Source: Halosolutus gelatinilyticus
GTDB lineage: Archaea > Halobacteriota > Halobacteria > Halobacteriales > Natrialbaceae
Length of the DNA: 64,000 nt
Reading direction: 5' to 3'
Assembly: GCF_023028105.1 (NCBI RefSeq)
Contig: NZ_CP095492.1
Location: 310,001 to 374,000, forward strand
Within the stretch, counting starts at the first letter, position 1. Each line of letters opens with the position of its first letter. A program made the translations under genes and the position numbers. The notes below the pieces were generated by a model. The model was not told where the DNA came from and searched no databases. It worked only from the letters and a program-made list of their open reading frames with translations. Below are positions 45,280 through 54,092 of this stretch, in pieces.

Positions 45280-46362
45280 ATGTCCGAACACAAGCTACAC
45301 AACGACTCAACGAGCACAGTTTCTCGTTCGTTCTATCGAGAGGGGATGACGGACGGACTGCCCATTGTCCCACCAACAGATGAGCGCATCGAGGAGATGC
45401 TACGGGGTACCGATAATCCGCGCGATTACGTCCTCGGTCGACTCGGCAACGACGACACTCCGATCACTGTCGAACAGTTGGCGTCGAACGCGGTGATGGC
45501 GGGCTGTCTGCCGACGTACATGCCGGTACTGGAAGCCGGAGTGCGAGCGCTCGCCGATCCGCAATCCAACTCCATTCAGTTCTCCGTCAGTACGGGCGGC
45601 TGGGCGTACCAGTGGGTCCTGAACGGCCCCGTTCTCAGAGATCTCGGTATTACTCACGGTAGCGGGCCGTTCGGACGAAATGCCCGCGTGAACCGAGCAA
45701 CCGCAAGGGCGCTCGGTATCGCCTATCGAAATACGGCAAAGATCTATCCCGGGGAAAAAGACATGGGAGTGACGGGTAATCCGCTCAAATTCAGTTTGTT
45801 CCTCGCTGAGAACGAATCGGGTGGCCCGTGGAAACCATACCACGTCACAAACGGCTTCGACGAGGAAGACAGCACAATCACGCTTGCTGGCCCGAATAGT
45901 TTCATCCAGTGGAAATCCGAGCCGAACAGTCCCGAGGACGTTCTCCACGGAATGATCAAGAACACCCCGCCGTCAATGGTCGGCGGGGAACAGCAAGGTG
46001 GAGACTTTGATCAAACAATTTTCCACGTACTCAACCCAAAAGCCCTCGAGACGCTCGCTGACGCCAATCTCACCAAACAGGGAGTCAAAGAGTACATCTC
46101 CGAGAACTCCTATATCCCGATTGAGGAGTTCCAGAAGGGCGTTCTTTGGGATAATGCCTTGAACGACTACCACGGTAAAGTAGATAGTAGACAGGTCCCA
46201 CAGATCAGCGGGCCCGAATACGTGAAAGTCGTCGCAGGCGAGTACGGAGAGAGTCAAACAAACGTAGTCCTCGGTCCGTCCATTGGCGGACCAGTCACGA
46301 AGAAAATCCAGTTCCCGTCCGAGTGGGATACCCTGGCAACGGAGTACGCCGTCGAGGAGTAA
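45280..46362 (+). CDS. UGSC-associated protein, first paralogue (family not recognised)
   Basis: A 360-residue soluble protein without signal peptide or membrane segment. I cannot name its family. It is closely related to the gene at 47042: both have YREGMTDGLPIVPPTDERIE (or near variant), EQLASNAVMAGCLPTYMPVL, ALADPQSNSIQFSVSTG, GIAYRNTAKIYPGEKDMGV, YHVTNGFDEEDSTI and SIGGPVTKKI. Cys76, in MAGCLPTYMP, is the only cysteine in either protein and is conserved, so it is a candidate active-site residue. The gene starts a cluster with a UGSC-family protein between the two paralogues, suggesting subunits of one enzyme. The frame overlaps the 5' extension of the divergent GMC frame, but that extension is not coding. 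Confidence 0.85.
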   Translation: MSEHKLHNDSTSTVSRSFYREGMTDGLPIVPPTDERIEEMLRGTDNPRDYVLGRLGNDDTPITVEQLASNAVMAGCLPTYMPVLEAGVRALADPQSNSIQFSVSTGGWAYQWVLNGPVLRDLGITHGSGPFGRNARVNRATARALGIAYRNTAKIYPGEKDMGVTGNPLKFSLFLAENESGGPWKPYHVTNGFDEEDSTITLAGPNSFIQWKSEPNSPEDVLHGMIKNTPPSMVGGEQQGGDFDQTIFHVLNPKALETLADANLTKQGVKEYISENSYIPIEEFQKGVLWDNALNDYHGKVDSRQVPQISGPEYVKVVAGEYGESQTNVVLGPSIGGPVTKKIQFPSEWDTLATEYAVEE

Positions 46363-46416
46363 AACCGTCATCGGTGGTGATCTCGTGTCGTAAAAGCCGT
46401 TTCGACTTGTCACCAA

Positions 46417-46445
46417 AAACTATATGCCCCGTGCGAGTGTCACTC
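46417..46445 (+). promoter_or_regulatory. Internal promoter and palindrome before the UGSC gene
   Basis: AAACTATATG (46417-46426) is a TATA-like element about 28 bases before the ATG at 46452. GAGTGTCACTC (46435-46445), perfect 5-base arms around T, covers the expected start-site area. The UGSC gene may therefore also be transcribed on its own, leaderless. Confidence 0.45.
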
Positions 46446-46451
46446 ACCCAT

Positions 46452-47021
46452 ATGGGACTCATAACACCCTCTTCGACGGGTAATGATACCGAGCAGAAAC
46501 CGCTTGTCCCTCGAGTCGACTCCCTCGAAGGAAAACATATTGGACTGTACGACAACGGGAAGCCGGCTGCCGAACCGCTACTGACTGCCGTCCAGGAGAA
46601 ACTCGCAGAGCAGTATCCTGACGCGACGTTCGAATGGTACCACGTTGAACACCTAAACCAGATCAAAAACGATGACGAACAGAAGCGCGTCGTCGACTGG
46701 GCTGAAAACGTTGACACCGCCATCGGCGCGATCGGCGATTGCGGCTCTTGTACCAAGTTCCTCGCATGGGGTATCGAACTCGTTGAGGATGCCGGCACAC
46801 CAGGCGTGGGTCTAATCGACGAAGGGTTCGAGCTCGACTACCAGTCGAATGCCATCGAGCGCGGCCGTCCGCTTCGGTACAAGAAGACGCCCGTCCGATG
46901 CGAGACGACGGATCTCGATCGGGTTCGCGAGGAAGTAAGTGAAGAAGTTGTGGACGGAATCGTCGAGGAGGTCACGCGGTCGCTGAACGACAAAGAACGC
47001 GCAGAGCAAGCAGCGCAGTGA
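46452..47021 (+). CDS. UGSC-family (CGSC-containing) protein
   Basis: A 189-residue cytoplasmic protein with the family motif as DCGSCT (Cys97, Cys100); relatives in bacteria and metagenomes can carry selenocysteine at the first position (UGSC). A third cysteine is at 150. Other blocks: SLEGKHIGLYDNGKPAAEPL, FEWYHVEHLNQIKND and GTPGVGLIDEGFELDYQSNA. The function is, to my knowledge, not established; the motif suggests thiol/selenol redox chemistry. It sits between two paralogous genes, 89 bases after the first and 20 bases before the second. ATG at 46452 is preferred because the frame upstream is not protein-like and a TATA box precedes it. Confidence 0.82.
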   Translation: MGLITPSSTGNDTEQKPLVPRVDSLEGKHIGLYDNGKPAAEPLLTAVQEKLAEQYPDATFEWYHVEHLNQIKNDDEQKRVVDWAENVDTAIGAIGDCGSCTKFLAWGIELVEDAGTPGVGLIDEGFELDYQSNAIERGRPLRYKKTPVRCETTDLDRVREEVSEEVVDGIVEEVTRSLNDKERAEQAAQ

Positions 47022-47041
47022 ACCAGCCCTGAAGGGAGACA

Positions 47042-48124
47042 ATGTCCAATCAAACACAGCAAGAGCAGTCGTTAGAAGAGATCAACCAATCACTGTATCG
47101 AGAAGGGCTGACCGACGGCTTGCCCGTCATCCCCCCAACGGATGAGCGAGTGGAAGAAATGCTCCGGGGGACCGACAAACCCCGCGACCACGTTCTCGGA
47201 GAACTCGGAAACAACGAAAATCCCCTCACTATCGAGCAGTTGGCGTCGAACGCGGTGATGGCGGGTTGTCTGCCGACGTACATGCCGGTACTGGAAGCCG
47301 GAGTGCGAGCGCTCGCCGATCCGCAATCCAACTCCATCCAGTTCTCTGTCAGCACCGGGTCGTGGGCGTACCAGTGGATCGTCAACGGTCCCGTTCAAGA
47401 CAATCTCGACATCGAGAGCGGGTCCGGCGCGTTCGGCCCGAGCTTCCACGCCAACCAGACTATCCCACGCGCCCTTGGGATCGCTTACCGAAACACCGCG
47501 GAGATCTACCCCGGCGAAAAGGATATGGGCGTGATGGGGAATCCTGCCAAGTTTAGTTTCCTCGCCGGCGAAAACGAAGAGACGAGTCCATGGGAACCCT
47601 ACCACGTCACAAACGGCTTCGACGAGGAGGACAGTACGATTTCCCTCTCCGGTCCGAACAGTTGGGTCCAGTGGTTCCCGCACGAAAACAGTGCGGAAGA
47701 CGTCCTTCGCGGGATGATCGATAACACGCCGGAGTCGATGCGCGCTCGTACTGGCGAAGATTTGAACGCCACGATCACTCACTTCGTCAATCCCTACAAT
47801 GCGGAAGAACTCGAGAAGGCGGACCTGAGCAAGGAAGAGATCAAGGAATACATCGTCGAGAACTCCTACCGGAAGACCGACGGGACGTCCAACTCGATGC
47901 TCGAGACCGATAAGGTCGTTCCGCGACAGGTCAAGCAGTATGCCGACACCGAATCCATCAATATCGTAGCCGTCGGCGGGGCCGGTCGCGTCAACGCCAT
48001 TGCAGGAACATCAATTGGCGGACCAGTCACGAAGAAAATCGAGTTCCCGGATAACTGGGAGTCGCTGTTAGAGGAGTACTCGATCGAACGCGAATGGGTC
48101 CCCACCGAAGGATTCTACGATTAA
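47042..48124 (+). CDS. UGSC-associated protein, second paralogue (family not recognised)
   Basis: Also 360 residues, and paralogous to the protein at 45280 along most of its length, with the single cysteine Cys76 conserved. Differences concentrate in 130-150, 225-310 and the last 25 residues (EREWVPTEGFYD is absent from the first copy). AGGGAGA lies a few bases before the ATG, a reasonable ribosome-binding site, and the gene follows the UGSC gene by 20 bases. A tract of over 100 bases is almost identical in DNA between the two paralogues, in contrast to the rest (see findings). Likely partner subunit of the same complex; no reaction can be assigned. Confidence 0.85.
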   Translation: MSNQTQQEQSLEEINQSLYREGLTDGLPVIPPTDERVEEMLRGTDKPRDHVLGELGNNENPLTIEQLASNAVMAGCLPTYMPVLEAGVRALADPQSNSIQFSVSTGSWAYQWIVNGPVQDNLDIESGSGAFGPSFHANQTIPRALGIAYRNTAEIYPGEKDMGVMGNPAKFSFLAGENEETSPWEPYHVTNGFDEEDSTISLSGPNSWVQWFPHENSAEDVLRGMIDNTPESMRARTGEDLNATITHFVNPYNAEELEKADLSKEEIKEYIVENSYRKTDGTSNSMLETDKVVPRQVKQYADTESINIVAVGGAGRVNAIAGTSIGGPVTKKIEFPDNWESLLEEYSIEREWVPTEGFYD

Positions 48125-48574
48125 CCGCCAGCGACTCTCGAGGATTGGCTGTACCTCATAACAAGATATGAACGGATGCCAGCCTGTAACCCAAACGATC
48201 ATCTCGTCTCCGCTCCTTCGAAACGATATTCGTTTCAATCACATCGGTTTCCTAGCTTAATTGAGACGCTGAGCCCACATCCTCAGCGAGCGCCGAAAGG
48301 GAATGCGAGCGGGAAGAGGATACAGCGGTAGAAACCAGGTGCCTACGGAACACAAATCGACTGCTTTCACCGCCTTCTTTGCCGTATAACGATGGCTGGC
48401 TGAACGCCATTTCGTCGACGCACACCGAACTCGAGTTGACTGATGAGATCCGGGATCACGCATTGACGACCGATGCACAGTCCGTCGCAACGTCATCGGC
48501 GATGACGCTCACGTCGGTACGATCGAACGACAGCGAGAGATCGAAGTCCAGGCCTGACACCATTACATCCGTCT
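48125..48574. other. Intergenic region, perhaps decayed coding sequence
   Basis: No intact gene. On the minus strand about 48475-48575 reads GLDFDLSLSFDRTDVSVIAD then DVATDCASVVNA to a stop; other frames carry on for short distances. It looks like degraded coding sequence, but I recognise no family and see no terminal repeats. Confidence 0.35.
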
Positions 48575-49606
48575 TCAGGGGCAGACAAGGATTTTGCGTT
48601 CCTTGCTATCCTCGCTGAGGAGTGTTTCGAATCCTCTGTCGACGACGTCTTCAAGGTCTATACGTGAAGTAACATATTGATCGGCGTCAAGTTTACCGGT
48701 CTCTAGCTGACGGAGTACCGCGTTGTACTCCTTGGTGACTCGTGGTCCCAACTGATGAGATGTCGATCCCGACACCGACCGCTGATGGCCAACAAGACTT
48801 TGTGGGGAGATCTCGACCTCGTCGCTGAACACGCCGATGACGGTAGTGTGGCCGTTTGCTCGCGTTGATTCGATGGCTTGATTGAGCGTTGTCTGATGGC
48901 CCACGGCTTCGAAGGCGACATCGACGCCGGTTCCAGTCTGTTCGCGGACGCGTTCGACTGGATCCTCGTCCGTCGGATCGATTACAACGTCTGCTCCGAA
49001 CTCCCTTGCGACCTCCCGACGTGACTCTTGAGGCTCCGAGACGTAGATCGGGCCCGCGCCCGCTGACTTCGCGAACTGGATCACACCCAACCCGATCGGC
49101 CCCGCGCCGACCACCATTGCACTGTCACCAATTCCTAACGGAGACTCGCGGACAGCATGTAGACCGACGCTGACCGGTTGGGCGATCGCCGCATCTTCCG
49201 GCGAGACGCCCTCCGGGAGCACGATCGCATTGTCGGCGTTCTCTACCGCCTTCTCCGCGTACCCACCCGGCCGCGCGGAGGTTGCATTCAGGTTCGTACA
49301 AAGATTGTAAAGCCCGTCTTCGCAATACCAACACTCCATACAGGGAGTGTGCGGACTGAGGACGACGTCTGTCCCCACCTCTATATCGACATCTTCACCG
49401 GTTTCGATAACCGTTCCGCCGACCTCGTGACCAAGCGTTACGGGTAGTTCCGCGTTTCCGTGCAACCCTTCTGTATAAAAGTGGAGATCGGATCCACAGA
49501 TCCCACACGCCGCTATATCCACCAGTATTTCACCGGCGTTAGGAGTCGGTTCGTCGATATTTTCAACTTTCATATCTTCTATACCGTAGAAGAGTGCAGC
49601 TCTCAT
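48575..49606 (-). CDS. Zinc-dependent alcohol dehydrogenase (MDR family)
   Basis: A 343-residue relative of the enzyme at 31922. Catalytic zinc in AACGICGSDLHFYTEG and GHEVGGTVIETGED, structural zinc in CMECWYCEDGLYNLC, nucleotide fold in VVGAGPIGLGVIQFAKSAG. The minus-strand start at 49606 is preceded by CAATAAATAATG (about 49621-49632), a likely TATA element giving a leaderless mRNA. It lies near the intact GMC oxidoreductase and UGSC trio and may oxidise the same class of alcohol. Confidence 0.9.
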   Translation of the reverse strand: MRAALFYGIEDMKVENIDEPTPNAGEILVDIAACGICGSDLHFYTEGLHGNAELPVTLGHEVGGTVIETGEDVDIEVGTDVVLSPHTPCMECWYCEDGLYNLCTNLNATSARPGGYAEKAVENADNAIVLPEGVSPEDAAIAQPVSVGLHAVRESPLGIGDSAMVVGAGPIGLGVIQFAKSAGAGPIYVSEPQESRREVAREFGADVVIDPTDEDPVERVREQTGTGVDVAFEAVGHQTTLNQAIESTRANGHTTVIGVFSDEVEISPQSLVGHQRSVSGSTSHQLGPRVTKEYNAVLRQLETGKLDADQYVTSRIDLEDVVDRGFETLLSEDSKERKILVCP

Positions 49607-49750
49607 GCATGATAGACTACATTATTTATTGTTAAATGTGTTGGTCAGGGCAACCCTCGCATTGATCCCTCGTTGCTATCGCGTCTAATGTAGCGTTCCT
49701 TTTTCAAAGGAATCCGGATAGGATTCGCCTTTTGGAGAACGCTTTTAATC

Positions 49751-49766
49751 GTTGTTCGCGAGCAAC
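49751..49766. promoter_or_regulatory. Palindrome before the thioredoxin reductase start
   Basis: GTTGTTCGCGAGCAAC is a 16-base palindrome with one mismatched pair, ending five bases before the ATG at 49772. It lies just after the TATA-like CTTTTAATC (49742-49750). The position is that of a repressor site over the transcription start. Confidence 0.45.
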
Positions 49767-49771
49767 TACAT

Positions 49772-50932
49772 ATGAGCGATCGCCGGAATACTCACAGTTT
49801 TCTCCGACAAGCCAGTGGCGACCGGTCATTCCGCGATATGATCGACTGCCGAGACATCGAGGCGAGAACAACCGCGGTCACGGATGGCGGACAGCAGGAC
49901 GCGAGGGAACACTGGAAACTCATCATCGCTGGCACCGGCATCGCCGGGCTGACGGCCGCGATCTATGCCGGCCGCGCGAACAACGATCCGTTAGTCATCG
50001 AAGGCGACGAACCGGGCGGTCAACTCACCCTCACCACGGACGTTGCTAATTACCCCGGCTTCCCGGACGGTATCAGCGGTCCTGAGTTAGTCAACAACAT
50101 GAAAGAGCAGGCCAAGCGGTTCGGAGCCGAACTGAAAAACGGCGTCATCGCCGGTATCGACGACTCAAGTCATCCGTTCCATATTGAGATGACTAACGGC
50201 GACGTCTATACCGCCGACGCCATCATCGCCGCCTCCGGCGCGAGCGCCCGCACGCTGGGCATCCCCGGCGAAGACGAACTCATGGGCTACGGCCTCTCGA
50301 CGTGTGCGACCTGTGACGGCGCGTTCTTCCGCGGCGAGGACATGCTCATCGTCGGCGGCGGCGACGCCGCCATGGAGGAAGCCACCTTCCTAACGAAGTT
50401 CGCCGACACCGTCTACATTGCCCATCGTCGCGACGAGTTCCGCGCCGAACAGTACTGGATCGACCGCGTCTACGAACAGGTCGAGAACGGCGATATTGAG
50501 ATCATGAAGAACACCGAACTGATCGAAATCCACGGCTCTCAGGAGGAGGGTGTCGACCGCGTCACCCTCGTCCACAACGAGCAGGGCCATCCGACCGATC
50601 GAATCGCCGATCCCGAAACCGAGGAGTTCGAGTTCGACGTCGGCGCCGTCTTCTTTGCAATCGGCCACACGCCGAATACGGAGTATCTTGAGGGGACCGG
50701 CGCCGAAATAGACGATGAGGGCTACCTCAAAATCAAAGGCGGCGACGGCGGCGATCAGACCGAAACCGCTGTCCCCGGCATCTTCGGCGCCGGCGATATC
50801 GTCGACTACTACTATCAACAGGCCGTCACCGCCGCCGGAATGGGCTCAAAAGCCGCACTCGACGCCGACAAATACCTCGAAGGCCAGGATCAGATCGCTG
50901 ACATGGATACTCTTGAGACGATGAATAACTAA
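49772..50932 (+). CDS. Thioredoxin reductase family protein
   Basis: A 386-residue flavoprotein with an N-terminal extension of about 48 residues before the FAD motif GTGIAG (54-59). The redox pair is Cys178-Cys181 in STCATCDGA. The NADPH site is canonical: VGGGDAAMEEATFL and HRRDEFRAEQ. The end has GIFGAGDIVDYYYQQAVTAA, with GD for FAD. It could reduce a thioredoxin or directly a thiol protein; the nearby CGSC protein is a conceivable partner, but this is only proximity. Contrast the degenerate paralogue at 23077. Confidence 0.9.
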   Translation: MSDRRNTHSFLRQASGDRSFRDMIDCRDIEARTTAVTDGGQQDAREHWKLIIAGTGIAGLTAAIYAGRANNDPLVIEGDEPGGQLTLTTDVANYPGFPDGISGPELVNNMKEQAKRFGAELKNGVIAGIDDSSHPFHIEMTNGDVYTADAIIAASGASARTLGIPGEDELMGYGLSTCATCDGAFFRGEDMLIVGGGDAAMEEATFLTKFADTVYIAHRRDEFRAEQYWIDRVYEQVENGDIEIMKNTELIEIHGSQEEGVDRVTLVHNEQGHPTDRIADPETEEFEFDVGAVFFAIGHTPNTEYLEGTGAEIDDEGYLKIKGGDGGDQTETAVPGIFGAGDIVDYYYQQAVTAAGMGSKAALDADKYLEGQDQIADMDTLETMNN

Positions 50933-51346
50933 ATACAGGCTACAGAGCCGATCTCTTACGGTTCAGGCTTTGAGAATGCTGTAGTTCCATTCATTAAGTT
51001 AATTCTCCTCACGTAATCGCCAGCGGTAGTTGTAATCTAGGATTCAGCGGAACATTCTCTAGTAAAACGCCTATTCGAAGTATTTGAAGCAATCAAATCA
51101 TTTGCGTAAGTGCTCCGTACTCGTTATCCGATCTATAGCTATTATTTACAATTGTACTTCTGTAATGTGCGTGTTGATACGAAGTGCTCCGCTTTCACAC
51201 ACCCATATGATGTGTTAAATACGTATTCATAATACTGTATTTTATATCGTAGTAGCTCTACATATGATGATGTCAAATAGTGTTCCTCTCACGGCTCACT
51301 GAGAAACAACGAGTAAGTTCTGTCGTTTAAACCATAGAGAGCATGA
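50933..51346. other. AT-rich intergenic region
   Basis: AT-rich, with many short A/T runs around 51060-51270, and no gene. It ends at the IclR remnant. Confidence 0.4.
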
Positions 51347-51544
51347 ATGGAGGAGTTTCGTCCGTTTCTGGCCGACAGCAGTGTACAGCCAGTTGCGCCG
51401 ATCGTCGTCAACGATCGGTTGGAGGGCGCCATCGGCATCGTCGGTCCGACGGGCCGGATCACGGACGAGGACTACCAGCGCGCCCTCGTCAAAACGTCGC
51501 AGGAGACGATCGACGCGATCATGATCAAGTGCCGGTACGGGCTT
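51347..51544 (+). pseudogene. IclR-type regulator, C-terminal remnant
   Basis: The plus frame from 51347 reads VAPIVVNDRLEGAIGIVGPT then GRITDEDYQRALVKTSQETI, the last part of an IclR ligand-binding domain (compare GAPIIDEHESVIGAISISGP in the intact regulator at 30565). A TGA lies immediately upstream, and there is no HTH domain or the His-Thr-Gly-Lys block. After about 51545 the frame continues as unrelated sequence. It is a relic of a second IclR gene beside the GMC/alcohol dehydrogenase set. Confidence 0.6.
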
Positions 51545-52217
51545 GATCGCCCGCTCGGCGGATCCGCTCGCCTCGACGGACGGCGTCATCCCCTCACGTT
51601 GAGAGATGTACTAAACATATTGTGTGGATTATGTGTGAGGGAGACTAGCTATAATATGACATGTGGTTGATTGCTCGTTTCCTGATCGGCGATCTTTTTC
51701 CCAGGGGCTGTCCAGTGTAGCGCTGCTGGTAGCGTTCGACCGTCGAATGACTGCGCTTTTCGATCGGCGTTCGCTCGGTGTCGCTGATGTAGCCGATCGA
51801 TTCTATCCGGGAAGGGAAGAACGATAGTCGAATTGATCGACGAGAGTTCCGATACGCGGGCGATCGCGTTCCCCTCGAGTCGATGTGGAACCACCAACCG
51901 CCGGATCAGTGTCGTGTCGTTCGAGTAACGCCGCGTCGAGAATCATTCTCGTCTCGGTTCCTTCTGCAGCATACGATCGAGATCACTCATTGGATATCTT
52001 GACAGGAATAGTATAGGTGTTATTTCACCAAACATACCTTTGGATCCACACCTGAAGTACTGCGGAGAACGGTGGTCCAGACAGCGTTCCTCCGAGAGTC
52101 GTCGAGGTCGAACCGCTGCTGATTGCGACAGCGTACGACGGATATCCGACGTCTCTCGAATACGTGCGAGTCAACAACCGGTGCGCCGCTCAAACGGAAG
52201 ACGAGGGCAGTCGCTAC
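51545..52217. other. Intergenic region with possible coding scraps
   Basis: No supported gene. On the minus strand around 51660-51810 a frame reads GYISDTERTPIEKRS and STVERYQQRYTGQPL, which is protein-like but not recognised. The remainder up to the multicopper oxidase end has only shadows. Confidence 0.35.
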
Positions 52218-54092
52218 CTACCGATTCCGTGGCCGTCCAGTGCTGTCGTGCTTTCGAGACTCGTTGGCGCTGTCGCTATCGGTATTCTCGGCGGCGTTCG
52301 GCACGACTCTGAACGGTCGCATCATGTCGTGATCTTCGTGCTCGATCATGTGGCAGTGCCACATGTACGTTCCCGTTTGATCGTTGAACAGCCCTTCGTA
52401 CTCCCCGAAGTGGGCAATTACGTGGACTACCTCGCCTGGGTCGACGGTGACCACGTCGTTCCATCCTCGTTCGTACGGTTCGGGCGCCTCGAGCGCGTCC
52501 GGTTCGATATCATCCTCGGCCGGATCGTAGTCCCCGATCGGCTGTCGTCCCAGCACCTGGAAGTGCACGAGGTGGAGATGGATCGGATGGGACATCCCGC
52601 TGTGGTTAGCGAAACTCCAGATCTCTGTATTGCCGAGCGCGGGTTCCTCGGTCACGGGGTCGGTGATCTTGAGACCGTCCTGCGCTTGGGCCGTTCCGAG
52701 CAAGTGTAGCCGCCGTCCGTACTCGTCGGTTTGTCCGCTAGTGAGCGTGAGGTATCGTTCGTTGTCGACCGAATCGACGGGGAGTTCCGGAACCCGGGTC
52801 AGTTCGTCGGGGAGTCGATCGACGTCTCGTGGATCCCCCGCATCGCTCACGTCCACGAGCATGATCTCGGACAGCGGTACGATGTCGTCGTCGGCCGAAC
52901 TCAGCTTACCACGATACTGCGCGGGCGCGTCGTTGTGGAGAAGCAGGGTCTCTCCGGCGTACTCGGTGAAGTCGACGACGACGTCGGCACGCTGGCTCGA
53001 GCCGAGTTCGAGGCGGCCGTCGATCTCGATCGGCGTCGAGAGGAGACCGCCGTCGTTCCCGATCTGGACGAACGGCGGTCCATCGCGCCCGGTCTCGCCC
53101 GACGACTCGTCGTACCGGAGGAGCTTGAGAGTATAAAAGCGACTGTTCGCGCCGTTGAGCAGCCGGAGCCGGTACGGTCTGGGTTCGACGGACAGCCTGG
53201 GCCAGGCCGTCCCGTTGACGACCGACGTGTCGCCGTAGAACTGCGGAACGATACTCGGATCGGGATGCGAACCGTCTCCGCCGCCGTGCTCGTCCGAGAC
53301 GGCCGTCGGATAGAACAACGATCCATCCTCGTTGAAACTCCGATCCTGGAGCACGAGCGGAATCTCATACTCGCCGTCGGGAAGGCCGAGATTCCGTTCA
53401 TGGGCGTTCCGCAGCAGATAGAACCCCGCGAGGCCGGCGTACACGTTTAGGCGCGTGATACCGAGCGAGTGGTCGTGGTACCACAGCGTCGCCGGCGGCT
53501 GGTCGTTCACGTAGTAGTAGTCTTTGTTCTCGAATTCGGGTCCCGTCTCCTGAAAATCCCGAGTGAACCACGCTTGCGCGTTGCCGTCGCTCTCGGCTTC
53601 GACGTTCCCGCCGTGGAGGTGCGTTACGACCCGAACACCCGTCGTATCGTACGGGAGTATGTCGCCGTGGATCGTCGCGTCTTCGGGCAGGAGATGCTCG
53701 TCCGGGAGGGCGTTCTTCCACCGGACGTAGATCGGTTCGCCCTGCTCGGCTTCGATCGTCGGCCCGGGATACTGACCGTCGTACCCCCAGACGGTCGTCG
53801 CCGGGAGATCGTGGTGTATCTTCCGCTCGAACTCGCGCATTTCTACCTCGTAGCGGGGCCGCCCGTTCTTCGTTCCGGACGCCTCCACGACGTCCGGACG
53901 GGGAAGCTCGTCGACCCACTTTTCGAGGTCGGGAGACGAGTGGTCCGTTATCGTCTTTGCGCTCTCGGCTGCCGGTGGAGTCGTATTCCTCGCCGAACAG
54001 CCCGCGAGAGCCGAGATACCCGTGATGCCGGCTACTGCGCATACTTCACGGCGCGATACTCTCGGTCCGGACGTCTCAGTGCGGTTTCCCAT
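52218..54092 (-). CDS. Multicopper oxidase (TAT lipoprotein)
   Basis: Secreted, copper-dependent oxidase of 624 residues, of the CotA/bilirubin oxidase-like group. The start at 54092 gives VSRREVCAVAGITGISALAG and lipobox LAGC: a twin-arginine lipoprotein signal. Copper ligands: HLHGGNVE and WYHDHSLGITRLN (first and second sites), then HPIHLHLVHFQVLG and MWHCHMIEHEDHDMMRPF (type 1 plus trinuclear cluster, with Met as axial ligand). It may oxidise phenols, bilirubin-like substrates or metal ions outside the cell. The longer frame to 54164 would hide the signal. It is flanked by non-coding stretches. Confidence 0.93.
   Translation of the reverse strand: MGNRTETSGPRVSRREVCAVAGITGISALAGCSARNTTPPAAESAKTITDHSSPDLEKWVDELPRPDVVEASGTKNGRPRYEVEMREFERKIHHDLPATTVWGYDGQYPGPTIEAEQGEPIYVRWKNALPDEHLLPEDATIHGDILPYDTTGVRVVTHLHGGNVEAESDGNAQAWFTRDFQETGPEFENKDYYYVNDQPPATLWYHDHSLGITRLNVYAGLAGFYLLRNAHERNLGLPDGEYEIPLVLQDRSFNEDGSLFYPTAVSDEHGGGDGSHPDPSIVPQFYGDTSVVNGTAWPRLSVEPRPYRLRLLNGANSRFYTLKLLRYDESSGETGRDGPPFVQIGNDGGLLSTPIEIDGRLELGSSQRADVVVDFTEYAGETLLLHNDAPAQYRGKLSSADDDIVPLSEIMLVDVSDAGDPRDVDRLPDELTRVPELPVDSVDNERYLTLTSGQTDEYGRRLHLLGTAQAQDGLKITDPVTEEPALGNTEIWSFANHSGMSHPIHLHLVHFQVLGRQPIGDYDPAEDDIEPDALEAPEPYERGWNDVVTVDPGEVVHVIAHFGEYEGLFNDQTGTYMWHCHMIEHEDHDMMRPFRVVPNAAENTDSDSANESRKHDSTGRPRNR

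Noticed and set aside
46452-47021. Possible selenocysteine codon in the UGSC motif
   Set aside because: The first position of the motif is a Cys codon (TGC), not TGA, so this copy is a plain cysteine protein.
48257-48574. Possible transposase relic
   Set aside because: Protein-like fragments exist on the minus strand, but I found no catalytic motif, terminal inverted repeats or target duplications to support an insertion sequence.
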